DNA from: Bradyrhizobium sp. Ce-3
GTDB lineage: Bacteria > Pseudomonadota > Alphaproteobacteria > Rhizobiales > Xanthobacteraceae
Assembly: GCF_022835695.1 (NCBI RefSeq)
Contig: NZ_BQUV01000014.1
Coordinates: 48,647-112,646 of the forward strand
Reading direction: 5' to 3'
Length of the DNA: 64,000 nucleotides
How positions within the stretch are numbered: position 1 is the stretch's first letter; each line of letters starts with the position of its first letter. A program made the translations under genes and the position numbers. A model generated the notes under the pieces. It did no database searches, was not told the DNA's origin, and saw nothing but the letters and a program-made list of their open reading frames with translations. This document shows positions 18,177 through 26,485 of the stretch, one piece after another.

Positions 18177-19742
18177 TCATCTCCTCTGGAATTCCGGCGA
18201 CATCAAGAGCAGCGCCAGCGCCTGCTGTCGCGTCTCCGCGCGCTCGATGGTGCGCCGCGTCTCCGGCGATGCGGCGTCGGCGGCAACCAGCTCGAGCAGG
18301 TCGCGCGGATCGAACTTGTCGGCGAGCTGGGAGGCGAGTTGCGCCGAGATGTCGAGCCTGAGCTTGATGCCCTCGGGTGCCGCCCATGCCGCAGTGGTAT
18401 CCGGGAAACCGTTCGGCCCGGCCGGCGACCACAGCGGCTGGCCGAGCAAATTGAGGCCGTTGAGGTAGCGGGTCGGATCCTCGGGGTTGCGCGCCAGCAG
18501 GCGGCCGGATGCGACCACGAATTCATAAGGCGAGCGCATCTTCGTCAGGGGCGCCTGCCATGCCTCGTCGGCTCCGACCAGCGCGGTGGCGAGCGCCCGG
18601 AGATCGCCGTCGGTTTTCGTGAAGCTGTCCTGCAGCTTCGCCACCAGCGCGGGCGGCGGATCGTCGGCGACGAAATGGCGGGCGAACTTGGTCGCGATGA
18701 ACTTCGCGGTCGAGGGATGCCGCACGATGTCAGCCAGCACCGCCTCGCCCTGCGCGACGCCAGCCTGCGCGTAAGTCTTGCCGAGCACCCGCTGCGGACC
18801 GGGCTGGTGCGCATTGGCATTGAACACGAAGCTGCCGGGCGCACCGAGCTGGCCACGGCGGCCGGCAAAGGTCCATCCGGTGATGACGCGCGCCAGCGAG
18901 GTCACGTCGTCCTGGGTGTAGCCGCCGCCGACGCCGAGCGTATGCAGCTCCATGATCTCGCGCGCGAGGTTCTCGTTGAGGCCGCGGTTGCGGTTGATGC
19001 CGGCGCGCGAGTCCGGGCCGAGCGATTGCTGGTTGTCGAGAAAGAACAGCATCGCCGGATGCTGCTCGACGGTCTTCAGCATGTCTGAGAAGCGGCCGAG
19101 CACGTGCGGGCGGACCGCCTCGCGCTCGAACGAGCCGGCCCACATCCGCGCCAGCGCGCCCTTGTTGGCCGAGATGCAGAAATGGTTCGACCAGAACACC
19201 ACCAGCCGCTCGACGAAGCCGCAATCGGCGACCACGCCGCGCTGCAGCCGCGCCAGCGCCTCGGCGCGGAACGTCTTCTGAATGATGTTGAGCGGCTGCG
19301 CCGGCGGCTTCGGGGGAGCGGCCGCCGTCTGCATCGTCGGAGGCTGCATCGCCGCATTGGCGCCATCGGCCGCCTGCGGCTGCATCGCCGGATCCTTGCC
19401 GGCAATTTCCTTGGCGGCCGTCGACAGCGACAGATTGCGCAGCTGTTGCGGCTTCGCGTCGGAACCCTGCGGCGGCGTCTCGCTGGCGCCTTGCTGCGCG
19501 GCTTTCGCGGCGTCGCGCGCCTGCTTGATCTCGGCCTGATAGTCGAACACCTGCTTGCCGAGCTCCGGCGTCGAAAGCAGGCCCGGCACTTCGAGCAGCG
19601 CGCCGTTCGGACGCACGAGCTCTGACAGCACGAAACCGCGCGGATCGGAGGCCGCATTGATGAAGTCACCGGCCGCGCCGCCGCGGGCGCCGAATCCAAA
19701 CCGGTTGAGGGCAATCAGCGCGGCTTGCGAATCACGGGCCAT
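18177..19742 (-). CDS. DUF1800 family protein
   Basis: 521 residues. Starts MARDSQAALIALNRFGFGAR, the conserved opening of DUF1800. A low-complexity Ala/Pro/Gln stretch lies at about 75-150. Then LVVFWSNHFCIS, NLAREIMELHTLGVGGGYTQ and DVTSLARVITGWTF, further DUF1800 hallmarks. Its stop overlaps or nearly touches the start of the DUF1501 gene, so the two are translationally coupled. This gene pair is widespread in proteobacteria with unknown function; no signal peptide is evident here, while the partner has a Tat signal. Confidence 0.85.
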   Translation of the reverse strand: MARDSQAALIALNRFGFGARGGAAGDFINAASDPRGFVLSELVRPNGALLEVPGLLSTPELGKQVFDYQAEIKQARDAAKAAQQGASETPPQGSDAKPQQLRNLSLSTAAKEIAGKDPAMQPQAADGANAAMQPPTMQTAAAPPKPPAQPLNIIQKTFRAEALARLQRGVVADCGFVERLVVFWSNHFCISANKGALARMWAGSFEREAVRPHVLGRFSDMLKTVEQHPAMLFFLDNQQSLGPDSRAGINRNRGLNENLAREIMELHTLGVGGGYTQDDVTSLARVITGWTFAGRRGQLGAPGSFVFNANAHQPGPQRVLGKTYAQAGVAQGEAVLADIVRHPSTAKFIATKFARHFVADDPPPALVAKLQDSFTKTDGDLRALATALVGADEAWQAPLTKMRSPYEFVVASGRLLARNPEDPTRYLNGLNLLGQPLWSPAGPNGFPDTTAAWAAPEGIKLRLDISAQLASQLADKFDPRDLLELVAADAASPETRRTIERAETRQQALALLLMSPEFQRR

Positions 19743-19844
19743 CAGAATTCCCTTAACGGCCTATCCCGGCTATATCAGTTGCCGGCATCATAGCGCGGCC
19801 CGGGATGAACCCGAGATTAATTCGCGCATTAAATCGCGGTTAGA

Positions 19845-20060
19845 ATGGACCTCTCGTCAGACGATCGTTCCGAACAGACCTCACCGCGCCGGCTGGCCTG
19901 CACGGCATGCGGCAGCGAATTCTCCTGCTCGCTCTCGGGATCGTGCTGGTGTTCCGACGAGCGCTTTCGGCTGCCGATGCCAACCGACGGCAGCGACTGC
20001 CTGTGCCCGTCATGCCTGCGGAAGCTCGCGGAACAGCAAGCGGCGGCGAGCGGCACGTGA
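19845..20060 (+). CDS. Cysteine-rich CWC family protein
   Basis: 71 residues with seven Cys: CTACGSEFSC near residue 19, then a CWC triplet near residue 33, and CLCPSC near residue 52. This is the pattern of the cysteine-rich CWC family and probably binds zinc. Its TGA (20058-20060) overlaps the GTG start of the HAD gene, giving GTGA, so the two are cotranslated. Function unknown. Confidence 0.8.
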   Translation: MDLSSDDRSEQTSPRRLACTACGSEFSCSLSGSCWCSDERFRLPMPTDGSDCLCPSCLRKLAEQQAAASGT

Positions 20061-20731
20061 ACGCACCCTGGACCGTCGACGCCATCCTGCTCGACATGGA
20101 CGGCACGCTGCTCGACACCGAGAAGGTCTATTTCGACAGCCTGGTCGCCGCGCTGAACGCCTGCGGCTACACCGACGACGCCGTCGCGCTCTGCCATTCC
20201 ATGGTCGGCCTTCCCGGCCCGGTCTGCGAGGCGATGCTGCGCGAGCACTACGGCGCGGCGTTTCCGCTCGCCGAGGTCAATCACACCTTCATCGTCACCC
20301 GCGATCGCATGTTCGATGCCGGTCTGCCGCTCAAATCAGGCACGATCGCGCTGCTCGACGGCCTCGCCGCCGCCGACCGCCGGACCGCGATCGTGACCTC
20401 GTCATCCCGCCGCACCGCCGAACGCCATCTCACGCTTGCCGGCATCCGCGATCGTTTCGACACGCTGCTGACGCTCGACGACGTCACCCACGGCAAGCCG
20501 AACCCCGAGCTCTATCTGAAGGCCGCCGCGCAGCTAGGCGTGACGCCGGCGGCCTGCATCGCCGTGGAAGACTCCAACCACGGCGTCGCCGCCGCCCACG
20601 CCGCCGGCGCCATCACGCTGATGGTCCCCGACATGGCGCCCCCGACGGAAGAGGCCCGCGCGAAATGCGCGGCGGTGCTGCCGGACCTCAATGCGGTGCT
20701 GGCGCTGCTGCAAGCGCGCGGCGCGCTTTAG
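20057..20731 (+). CDS. HAD-superfamily hydrolase (beta-phosphoglucomutase/phosphatase-like)
   Basis: 224 residues starting at GTG 20057, placed by overlap with the preceding stop. Seen: motif I DMDGTLLD (13-20), with the nucleophilic Asp and the acid/base Asp; motif II VTSSSRR; the Lys of motif III in THGKPNPELY; and motif IV AVEDSNHGVAAA. A helical cap sits between motifs I and II, so subfamily IA. Acts on a small phosphorylated metabolite that the sequence does not identify. Confidence 0.88.
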   Translation: MNAPWTVDAILLDMDGTLLDTEKVYFDSLVAALNACGYTDDAVALCHSMVGLPGPVCEAMLREHYGAAFPLAEVNHTFIVTRDRMFDAGLPLKSGTIALLDGLAAADRRTAIVTSSSRRTAERHLTLAGIRDRFDTLLTLDDVTHGKPNPELYLKAAAQLGVTPAACIAVEDSNHGVAAAHAAGAITLMVPDMAPPTEEARAKCAAVLPDLNAVLALLQARGAL

Positions 20732-20862
20732 CCGTCATTGCGAGCTACCCGGTCGGCGCGAGGCGCCGCCGGATGACAGGCTCCGCGAAGCAATCCATCG
20801 CTCCGCATATTCTGGACGATGGATTGCTTCGTCGCTTCGGCCCAAAATTGCTTTGCCGCCCG
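20732..20862. repeat. Degenerate REP-like element, family 3 copy a
   Basis: Begins GCCGTCATTGCGAGC and contains GAAGCAATCCATCG ... CGATGGATTGCTTCGTCGC, the same parts as the clean copy at 23236-23321, but interrupted and diverged. Confidence 0.6.
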
Positions 20863-20980
20863 CAAGATTGACGGCGGATGCTCGCGGAGCGTGCATCAGG
20901 GACTCAATTGCGCTACGGTTCAGATGCAGCGGGACAATCTTCGACTTCCGGCGATGCCTTGCATGTGAGCAACATTTTCG

Positions 20981-21720
20981 ATGATCAAGCCCGGCCTGTC
21001 AGTTTTCGATCCACCCAACGACCTGCTCGACACCTCCGGGGTGACACCCAAGCTCGGTGAAGGCGAGCGCGTTCTCTGGATTGGCACGCCGGGAAGGATC
21101 AGCAGCTTTTTCTGCACAGCCTCATTTGTAACCGTGGGCGCTCTTGTTTTGGCGCTTATCGCCTACCACGGGATTTACTCGCTAACGCCAGAACAATACG
21201 CCATTGAAGGGCTCGTTAGGAAGCGATGGATCGTTGTCGGTGCACTGGTCTTGTTTGCTTTCATACCTCAGCTGATAGCGCTGCGCATGGGCGGTGCTTT
21301 TGCTTACATTCTCACGACGAAGCGAATGATGGTCAGAGTAGACAGAACAAGATTCCTCGTCAGATTATTCAGGTACTTCGGGAACTCGCAGATGCAGACG
21401 GCTTCACCGCATATGATTTGAGATACCTCAACGGCGCTCGCGTCTATGCCGGCTTGTGGAGCTACGGAAATGTAAGCGTCCGATACACCGTCGGGTCGCT
21501 CGGCGAAGTCAGGGGCGACTTGAGCACATACGAATCCAAGCCGTTCTTTTCTCGCGACCGCCGCTACGTGAAAATTTTCTATCGCAAGCTTGCCTGCCTT
21601 CATCCGGCCGAGACGTTTTGCAACGTGTATTTCGGGATCAAGGATGTAGGCAGGCTTGGTGATATTCTGAACGATCAATGCGCGGCTCGCCTTGAGCGCA
21701 TCGCGCCCCTGCAACATTAG
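20981..21720 (+). pseudogene. Membrane protein with bacterial PH-like domain, apparently frameshifted
   Basis: The frame from ATG 20981 encodes LGEGERVLWIGTPGR, two hydrophobic helices (about residues 42-62 and 82-105) and YILTTKRMMVRVDR, the usual start of a bPH2 domain, then stops at 21421. The expected rest of the domain continues in the next frame, from about 21350 to 21720: YDLRYLNGARVYAGLWSYGN, then a final ILNDQCA region. One indel between about 21345 and 21380 would join them. I read it as one broken gene; a sequencing error is possible. The codons are less GC-biased than those of its neighbours. Confidence 0.65.
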
Positions 21721-21740
21721 CGAGACGAACGCGCAGGCCT

Positions 21741-22337
21741 TCAACCCCGCTTACGCCTTGGCTTCCCCAGCGCCGTCTCGATCAGCGTGCGCGCGGCTTC
21801 GCCCGCGGTTTCCATGTAGCTCGCGTCGCGATGCAGCAGTACGACGGCGAATGAGCCGTCCAGCAGCAGCAGGATCTGCCGCGCCAGCTTGAGCGGATCG
21901 GCGATCCCCTGCTCGGCGAAGGTCGCGCGCAACCAGTCCTCGAACTTCTTCTTGTGCGCGGCGCCGATCCGGATCGCGGGGTGGCCTGGCATGTTGGCGA
22001 GTTCGGCGGAGGTGCGCAGGAAGCCGCAGCCTTTCCACTTCGGATGCCGCGCCGAGCGCGCAAGGTTCTTGAAGATCGCCTCGACCTTCATCGGCACGCC
22101 GCCCTCGGCCTCCGCGAACCACTTTCGGAACAGCGCAAGGTTGGGCTGGTCGCGCGCGGCAAGATAGGCGGCGACCAGATCGTCCTTACTCTTGAAGTGA
22201 TAATACAGCGTGCGCTTGGTGAGGCCGGCCTTGGCGGCGACCTCGTCGACGCTGACGCGGCGGATACCTTCGCTGTAGAACAGCGAATTCGCCGCCTGGA
22301 CGATGCGCTCGCGGGTGGGTTCGGAGGGTCTGGGCAT
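21741..22337 (-). CDS. TetR-family transcriptional regulator
   Basis: 198 residues. N-terminal HTH at about 8-55 (IVQAANSLFYSEGIRRVSVD, KAGLTKRTLYYHFKSKDDL), then an all-helical ligand domain. It is divergent from the enoyl-CoA hydratase gene, with 89 bp between the start codons and a strong dyad 9 bp from its own start, so it most likely represses both itself and the hydratase. The ligand could be an acyl-CoA or related compound, judged only from the neighbour. Confidence 0.93.
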   Translation of the reverse strand: MPRPSEPTRERIVQAANSLFYSEGIRRVSVDEVAAKAGLTKRTLYYHFKSKDDLVAAYLAARDQPNLALFRKWFAEAEGGVPMKVEAIFKNLARSARHPKWKGCGFLRTSAELANMPGHPAIRIGAAHKKKFEDWLRATFAEQGIADPLKLARQILLLLDGSFAVVLLHRDASYMETAGEAARTLIETALGKPRRKRG

Positions 22338-22345
22338 CCGTCGTA

Positions 22346-22369
22346 TGTATACTCACCAGTGAATATACA
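22346..22369. promoter_or_regulatory. TetR operator: 11-bp arms around CA
   Basis: Left arm TGTATACTCAC, two central bases CA, right arm GTGAATATACA: symmetric except one position per arm. The core ACTCACCAGTGA closely resembles operators described for TetR-family repressors. It lies 57 bp before the enoyl-CoA hydratase start and next to the tetR start, where it could overlap both promoters. Confidence 0.8.
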
Positions 22370-22426
22370 CAAATTCCGTCAGCCTCTAGGTTCGGCCCCA
22401 CGAACACCCATGCCGGAGACTGCGCC

Positions 22427-23218
22427 ATGCCCGACCCCATCCTGCTCGAGATCACCGACGGGATCGCACTGATCACCCTGAACCGTCCCGCGCAGCTCAA
22501 TGCGCTCAACTACGCGCTGATCGACCAGCTGATGGCGGCGCTCGACCGCATCGAGGGCGACGCTACAGTGCGCGCCGTGATCCTGACCGGCGCCGGCGAG
22601 CGCGCGTTCTCGGCGGGTGCCGACATCAAGGAATTTTCCGAGAGCGTCAAGCAGGGCGCGGCCGTCGCGGTGCGCGACTTCGTCCGCCGCGGACAAGCCA
22701 TGACCGCGCGGCTCGAGGCGTTCAAGAAGCCGGTCATCGCCGCGGTCAACGGGCTCGCCTTCGGCGGCGGCTGCGAGATCACCGAGGCGGTGCATCTCGC
22801 CATCGCCAGCGACCGTGCGCTGTTTGCAAAGCCCGAGATCAAGCTCGGCATGCCGCCGACCTTCGGCGGCACGCAGCGGCTGCCGCGGCTGGCGGGGCGC
22901 AAGCGCGCCCTCGAACTGTTGTTGGCCGGCGATCCGTTCCCGCCCGAGCACGCGCGCGAGATCGGGCTGATCAACAGCGTTGTGCCGCACGATCAATTGC
23001 TGACCGCCGCCCGCAAGCTCGCCGGCCGCATCACCAGGCATTCGCCCGGCTCCGTTGCCGGCACCATCACCGCGGTGACCCGCGGGCTCAACATGCCGAT
23101 TGCGGAAGGCCTGCTGGTCGAGTGCGAGCAATTCGCCGCGCTGGTGCCGAGCCGCGACCTCGCCGAGGGACTTGCGGCATGGAAGGAGCGGCGGCCGGCG
23201 AAGTATGTTGGGGCGTGA
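22427..23218 (+). CDS. Enoyl-CoA hydratase/isomerase (crotonase family)
   Basis: 263 residues. Adds water across the double bond of 2-enoyl-CoA in fatty-acid or related acyl-CoA breakdown. Seen: FSAGADIKEF (61-70) and AFGGGCE (111-117), forming the oxyanion hole, and both catalytic glutamates of true hydratases, Glu 117 and Glu 137 (KPEIKLG). The family's typical P-x-x-GGTQRL follows (PTFGGTQRL). Likely regulated by the divergent TetR. The chain-length preference cannot be read from sequence. Confidence 0.92.
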   Translation: MPDPILLEITDGIALITLNRPAQLNALNYALIDQLMAALDRIEGDATVRAVILTGAGERAFSAGADIKEFSESVKQGAAVAVRDFVRRGQAMTARLEAFKKPVIAAVNGLAFGGGCEITEAVHLAIASDRALFAKPEIKLGMPPTFGGTQRLPRLAGRKRALELLLAGDPFPPEHAREIGLINSVVPHDQLLTAARKLAGRITRHSPGSVAGTITAVTRGLNMPIAEGLLVECEQFAALVPSRDLAEGLAAWKERRPAKYVGA

Positions 23219-23235
23219 GCTCCGTTCGCCCCACA

Positions 23236-23321
23236 CCGTCATTGCGAGCGAAGCGAAGCAATCCATCGTACCACGCGGGGAAAGATGGATTGCTTCGTCG
23301 CTTCGCTCCTCGCAATGACGG
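23236..23321. repeat. REP-like inverted repeat, family 3 copy b
   Basis: Arms CCGTCATTGCGAGCGAAGCG and CGCTTCG...CTCGCAATGACGG, with an inner pair AAGCAATCCATC / GATGGATTGCTT. It lies between the convergent hydratase and GST genes. Confidence 0.85.
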
Positions 23322-23332
23322 AGGAGTTCGCC

Positions 23333-24040
23333 CTACCGCACCACCGCCGCGGTCTGCCCGAACAGCAGCTTGCGCTCTTCCTCGGTGCGGATCGCGGGCT
23401 GGCCGAAATTCGGGTTGACCTCCTTCGCCTTGGCATAGGCGCGCTCGGTCGCCGGGCGCTTGCCGATCGTCTCCAGCCAGCGCTTCAGATGCGGGAAGTC
23501 GTCGATCTCCTGGCCCTGGTTCTTGTAGGGCACGACCCAGGGATAGCTCGCCATGTCGGCGATCGAGTACTCGCCGGCGACGAATTCGCGATCAGCGAGC
23601 CGCTTGTTGAGCACGCCGTAGAGCCGGTTGGTCTCGTTGACATAGCGATCGATCGCGTAAGGCAGCTTCTCGACCGCGTAGTTGCGGAAGTGGTGGTTCT
23701 GCCCGGCCATCGGCCCGAGCCCGCCCATCTGCCAGAACGTCCACTGGATCGCGTCATAGCGGCCGTAGAGATCTTCGGGCAGGAATTTCCCGGTCTTCTC
23801 GGCGAGATAGAGCAGGATCGCGCCGGATTCGAACAGGGAGATCGGCTTGCCGCCGCCCTTCGGCGCGTGATCGACGATCGCCGGAATCCGGTTGTTCGGC
23901 GCGACCTGCAGGAAATCCTGCTTGAACTGATCGCCCTTGCCGATGTTCACCGGGAAGACCTTGTATTCCAGGCCGGTCTCTTCGAGGAACATCGTGATCT
24001 TGTGTCCGTTCGGCGTGGACCAATAGTGGAGATCGATCAT
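23333..24040 (-). CDS. Glutathione S-transferase, YfcG/Ure2p-like
   Basis: 235 residues from ATG at 24040 (MIDLHYWSTPNGHKITMFLE). The N-terminal TPNGHK motif, APNNRIPAIVDH with the cis-Pro (about 48-59), FESGAIL (about 69-75) and C-terminal YSIADMASYPWV match the YfcG/Ure2p-like class, several members of which act as disulfide reductases using glutathione. The Asn in TPNGHK replaces the usual catalytic Tyr/Ser/Cys, as in that class. Cytosolic. Confidence 0.9.
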   Translation of the reverse strand: MIDLHYWSTPNGHKITMFLEETGLEYKVFPVNIGKGDQFKQDFLQVAPNNRIPAIVDHAPKGGGKPISLFESGAILLYLAEKTGKFLPEDLYGRYDAIQWTFWQMGGLGPMAGQNHHFRNYAVEKLPYAIDRYVNETNRLYGVLNKRLADREFVAGEYSIADMASYPWVVPYKNQGQEIDDFPHLKRWLETIGKRPATERAYAKAKEVNPNFGQPAIRTEEERKLLFGQTAAVVR

Positions 24041-24273
24041 GGGCGTGATCCTGCATTGCTGGGGATTGCTGACGCATCGGCGAGAAAGATGCGCGAGAAA
24101 GATGCGATTGCATGAAGTTGGGCGCATAACCGCACCCAAGTCAATGGCGCCGCATTGCGCCGCGCGCGAATGTGATCTGCAAACAACGCAACCGCCCGAT
24201 TGAGCCGCGCCGCGATTGCTCCTAGGCTCGGGGTGTTTGGTATTGAAAAATTTTCAGAACATGGGGGATTACG

Positions 24274-25389
24274 ATGACACGCGATTTGGCACGACGTGAT
24301 TTCCTGAAAGGCTCGGCGGCGATCGCCGGCGCCGCGGCGGCGGGCGCATTCTCCTGCGTCGAGATCGCGAGCGCGGCGCCGATCGAGGTGCCGACCGTCG
24401 ACAGACTGTCGATCCGCGTGCTGGTCGATTCCAGCTTCGACCTGTTCCTGCGGCCGAAGCAGGCGCATGGCGTCTCGATCGCGCCGGCGGCGCGCGGCGC
24501 CGACTTCCGCAAATCGCTGCACAATGAATGGGGCCTGTCGCTGTGGCTGGAATCGGAGGCCGCGGGCAGCCAGCGCAGCCTGATGCTGGATTACGGCTAC
24601 ACGCCGGAGGTGCTGATCAACAACATGGAGCTGGTCGGTGTCGATCCCGGCAAGCTCGACGCCCTGATCGTGAGCCACGGACACTACGATCATTTCGGCG
24701 GCCTCAATGGTTTCCTCGACAAATTCCGCGACAGGCTGCCGGCCGACGTCAAGCTCTATGCCGGCGGCGAGGATAATTTCTGCCACCGCGTCAACGCGAC
24801 GCCGACCAAGGGCCAGTTCACCGATTTCGGCACGCTGGATCGCCGCCAGCTCGCCGCGCAACGCGTCACCACGGTGCTGTGCGAGACCCCGACCGTGATC
24901 GCCGGCCACGCCTTCACCACCGGCAAGATCACCCGCCGCAGCATCGAGCGCGTGCTGCCGCAGACCTGGGTCGAGTTCGGCATCAAGGATGGGCTCGGCT
25001 GCAACGCCAGCCACTATCTACCGGCAGAGCTCGACGGCAAGATCGTGCCCGACGAGCACATCCACGAGCACGCCACCTGCTTCAACGTGAAGGATTTCGG
25101 CCTGGTCGTGATCTCGTCCTGCGGCCATGTCGGCATCGTCAATTCGGTGAAGCAGGCGCAGGAGGTATCGGGCATCCAGAAGGTGCACGCCATCGTCGGC
25201 GGCTTCCATCTCGGACCGGCGCCGAAGGACTACCTCACCGAGGTGGTGGCCGAGATCAAGAAGCTCGATCCCGACGTGCTGATCCCGATGCATTGCTCCG
25301 GGCTCAACTTCGTGCAGGAGGCGACCGCGCAGATGGGCGACAAGGTGCTGGTCACGACAACCGGCAGCCGCCTCTCCTTCGGCATATGA
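24274..25389 (+). CDS. Tat-exported metallo-beta-lactamase-fold hydrolase
   Basis: 371 residues. A Tat signal (ARRDFLKGSAAIAGAAAAGA, residues 6-25) directs folded export. The MBL motif HGHYDHFGG lies near residues 135-143 and binds two metals; further His/Cys residues occur in SCGHVG and GGFHLG. This order resembles the MBL subgroup annotated as dihydropterin-phosphate synthase-like. Substrate unknown. Its stop overlaps the next gene's start (ATGA), so it is coupled to the SCO1-like gene. Confidence 0.85.
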   Translation: MTRDLARRDFLKGSAAIAGAAAAGAFSCVEIASAAPIEVPTVDRLSIRVLVDSSFDLFLRPKQAHGVSIAPAARGADFRKSLHNEWGLSLWLESEAAGSQRSLMLDYGYTPEVLINNMELVGVDPGKLDALIVSHGHYDHFGGLNGFLDKFRDRLPADVKLYAGGEDNFCHRVNATPTKGQFTDFGTLDRRQLAAQRVTTVLCETPTVIAGHAFTTGKITRRSIERVLPQTWVEFGIKDGLGCNASHYLPAELDGKIVPDEHIHEHATCFNVKDFGLVVISSCGHVGIVNSVKQAQEVSGIQKVHAIVGGFHLGPAPKDYLTEVVAEIKKLDPDVLIPMHCSGLNFVQEATAQMGDKVLVTTTGSRLSFGI

Positions 25390-26018
25390 TCGCGCCGATC
25401 CTGCGCGGCATCGTGTACGCCGGCGCCGGACTGTGGCTGACGCTGGCGCCCGCGCCGGCCGGCGATGCGCCACGGCAATCGGCGCGTTCCGCCGCCGAGA
25501 TCATGGACATATTGATGTGGAACAGGGAGCCGGTCGGCGGTCCGTTCGCGCTGACCGATCAGGCCGGCCAGGCGCGTAGCGACAACGAGTTCCGCGGCAA
25601 GCTGATGCTGGTCTATTTCGGCTTCACCACTTGCCCCGACGTCTGCCCGACCGACCTGCAGGCGATGGGGCTCGCGCTCGACAAGCTCGGCCGTGACGGC
25701 GACCAGGTGCAGCCGATCTTCATCACGGTCGATCCCGAGCGCGATACCGCGGCGCACCTTGCTGACTACGTGCCGATGTTTCATCCGCGGCTGATCGGGC
25801 TGACCGGCGACGCCGAGGCAATCCGCAAGGTCGCCGATGCCTACAAGGTTTACTATGCGAGGGTGCCGCTGAAGGACGGCGACTACACCGTCGATCACAC
25901 CGCCTACATCTATCTGATGGACCGCGACGGCAATTATCTCGGCTTCTTCCCGCCGGGCACATCGGCCGACCGCATGGTCGAGATCATCCGGCCGCGGCTC
26001 ACCGAGCCGGCGCATTAG
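25386..26018 (+). CDS. SCO1/SenC copper chaperone-like protein
   Basis: 210 residues; ATG at 25386 overlaps the upstream stop. An N-terminal hydrophobic segment (ILRGIVYAGAGLWLTLAPAP) acts as a signal or anchor. The thioredoxin-like domain holds Cys 83 and Cys 87 in TTCPDVCPTD and the third copper ligand, His 171, in VDHTAY, all required for copper binding in SCO proteins. Probably helps assemble cytochrome oxidase CuA or acts as a periplasmic thiol protein. Coupling to an MBL-fold enzyme is less usual. Confidence 0.9.
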   Translation: MIAPILRGIVYAGAGLWLTLAPAPAGDAPRQSARSAAEIMDILMWNREPVGGPFALTDQAGQARSDNEFRGKLMLVYFGFTTCPDVCPTDLQAMGLALDKLGRDGDQVQPIFITVDPERDTAAHLADYVPMFHPRLIGLTGDAEAIRKVADAYKVYYARVPLKDGDYTVDHTAYIYLMDRDGNYLGFFPPGTSADRMVEIIRPRLTEPAH

Positions 26019-26020
26019 TA

Positions 26021-26107
26021 CGTAGGGTGGATTAGCGAAGCGTAATCCGCCTTCGGCCCGCCGGGTCGCGCACGTGGCGGCGGGTTACGCTGTCGCTAAC
26101 CCGCCCT
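26021..26107. repeat. REP-like inverted repeat, family 4
   Basis: Arms CGTAGGGTGGATTAGCGAAG and ACGCTGTCGCTAACCCGCCCT facing each other around a GC-rich centre. Lies between convergent genes. Confidence 0.75.
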
Positions 26108-26140
26108 CAGCTCGCACGCTAGATGCAACGGACGACGCCC

Positions 26141-26374
26141 TCAATGCATCCGCCCATGCGCGCGCAGAAACGTCGCACCGGTTTCGGTCACCATCACCCG
26201 CATGCCCTCGACCGAGGGACGGCGCGCGACATAGCCGCGGTCGACCGCGTCCTCCCAGATCGTCAGCCGCGGGCATGAGGTGCGCCAGACCTCGAGCACC
26301 TCGGCGTAAGGCCGCGGCTCGCGCGCGACCCATTCCACGAGATCGAGCACCAGGGCGTCTGAGGTCTCAGTCAT
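26141..26374 (-). CDS. Small conserved hypothetical protein (77 aa)
   Basis: Acidic/basic mixed protein (MTETSDALVLDLVEWVAREP, ..., TETGATFLRAHGRMH) with a GAGGA site just upstream. The pattern of helices ending in a V-x-V-T-E-T-G-A-T-F turn looks like a small winged-helix fold, but I cannot name the family. The codon use is normal for this genome. Divergent from the LysR gene at 26486. Confidence 0.65.
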   Translation of the reverse strand: MTETSDALVLDLVEWVAREPRPYAEVLEVWRTSCPRLTIWEDAVDRGYVARRPSVEGMRVMVTETGATFLRAHGRMH

Positions 26375-26485
26375 GTGGTCCTCGCCGGGTCAGCAGGGGA
26401 TTGTTGCCTGCCATATTTCTGCGCCGCTTGGCCTGGTCCGGCAAACTGGTTTATCTTGCCCTTGCATCAGTTTTCCTGAGGGTTC

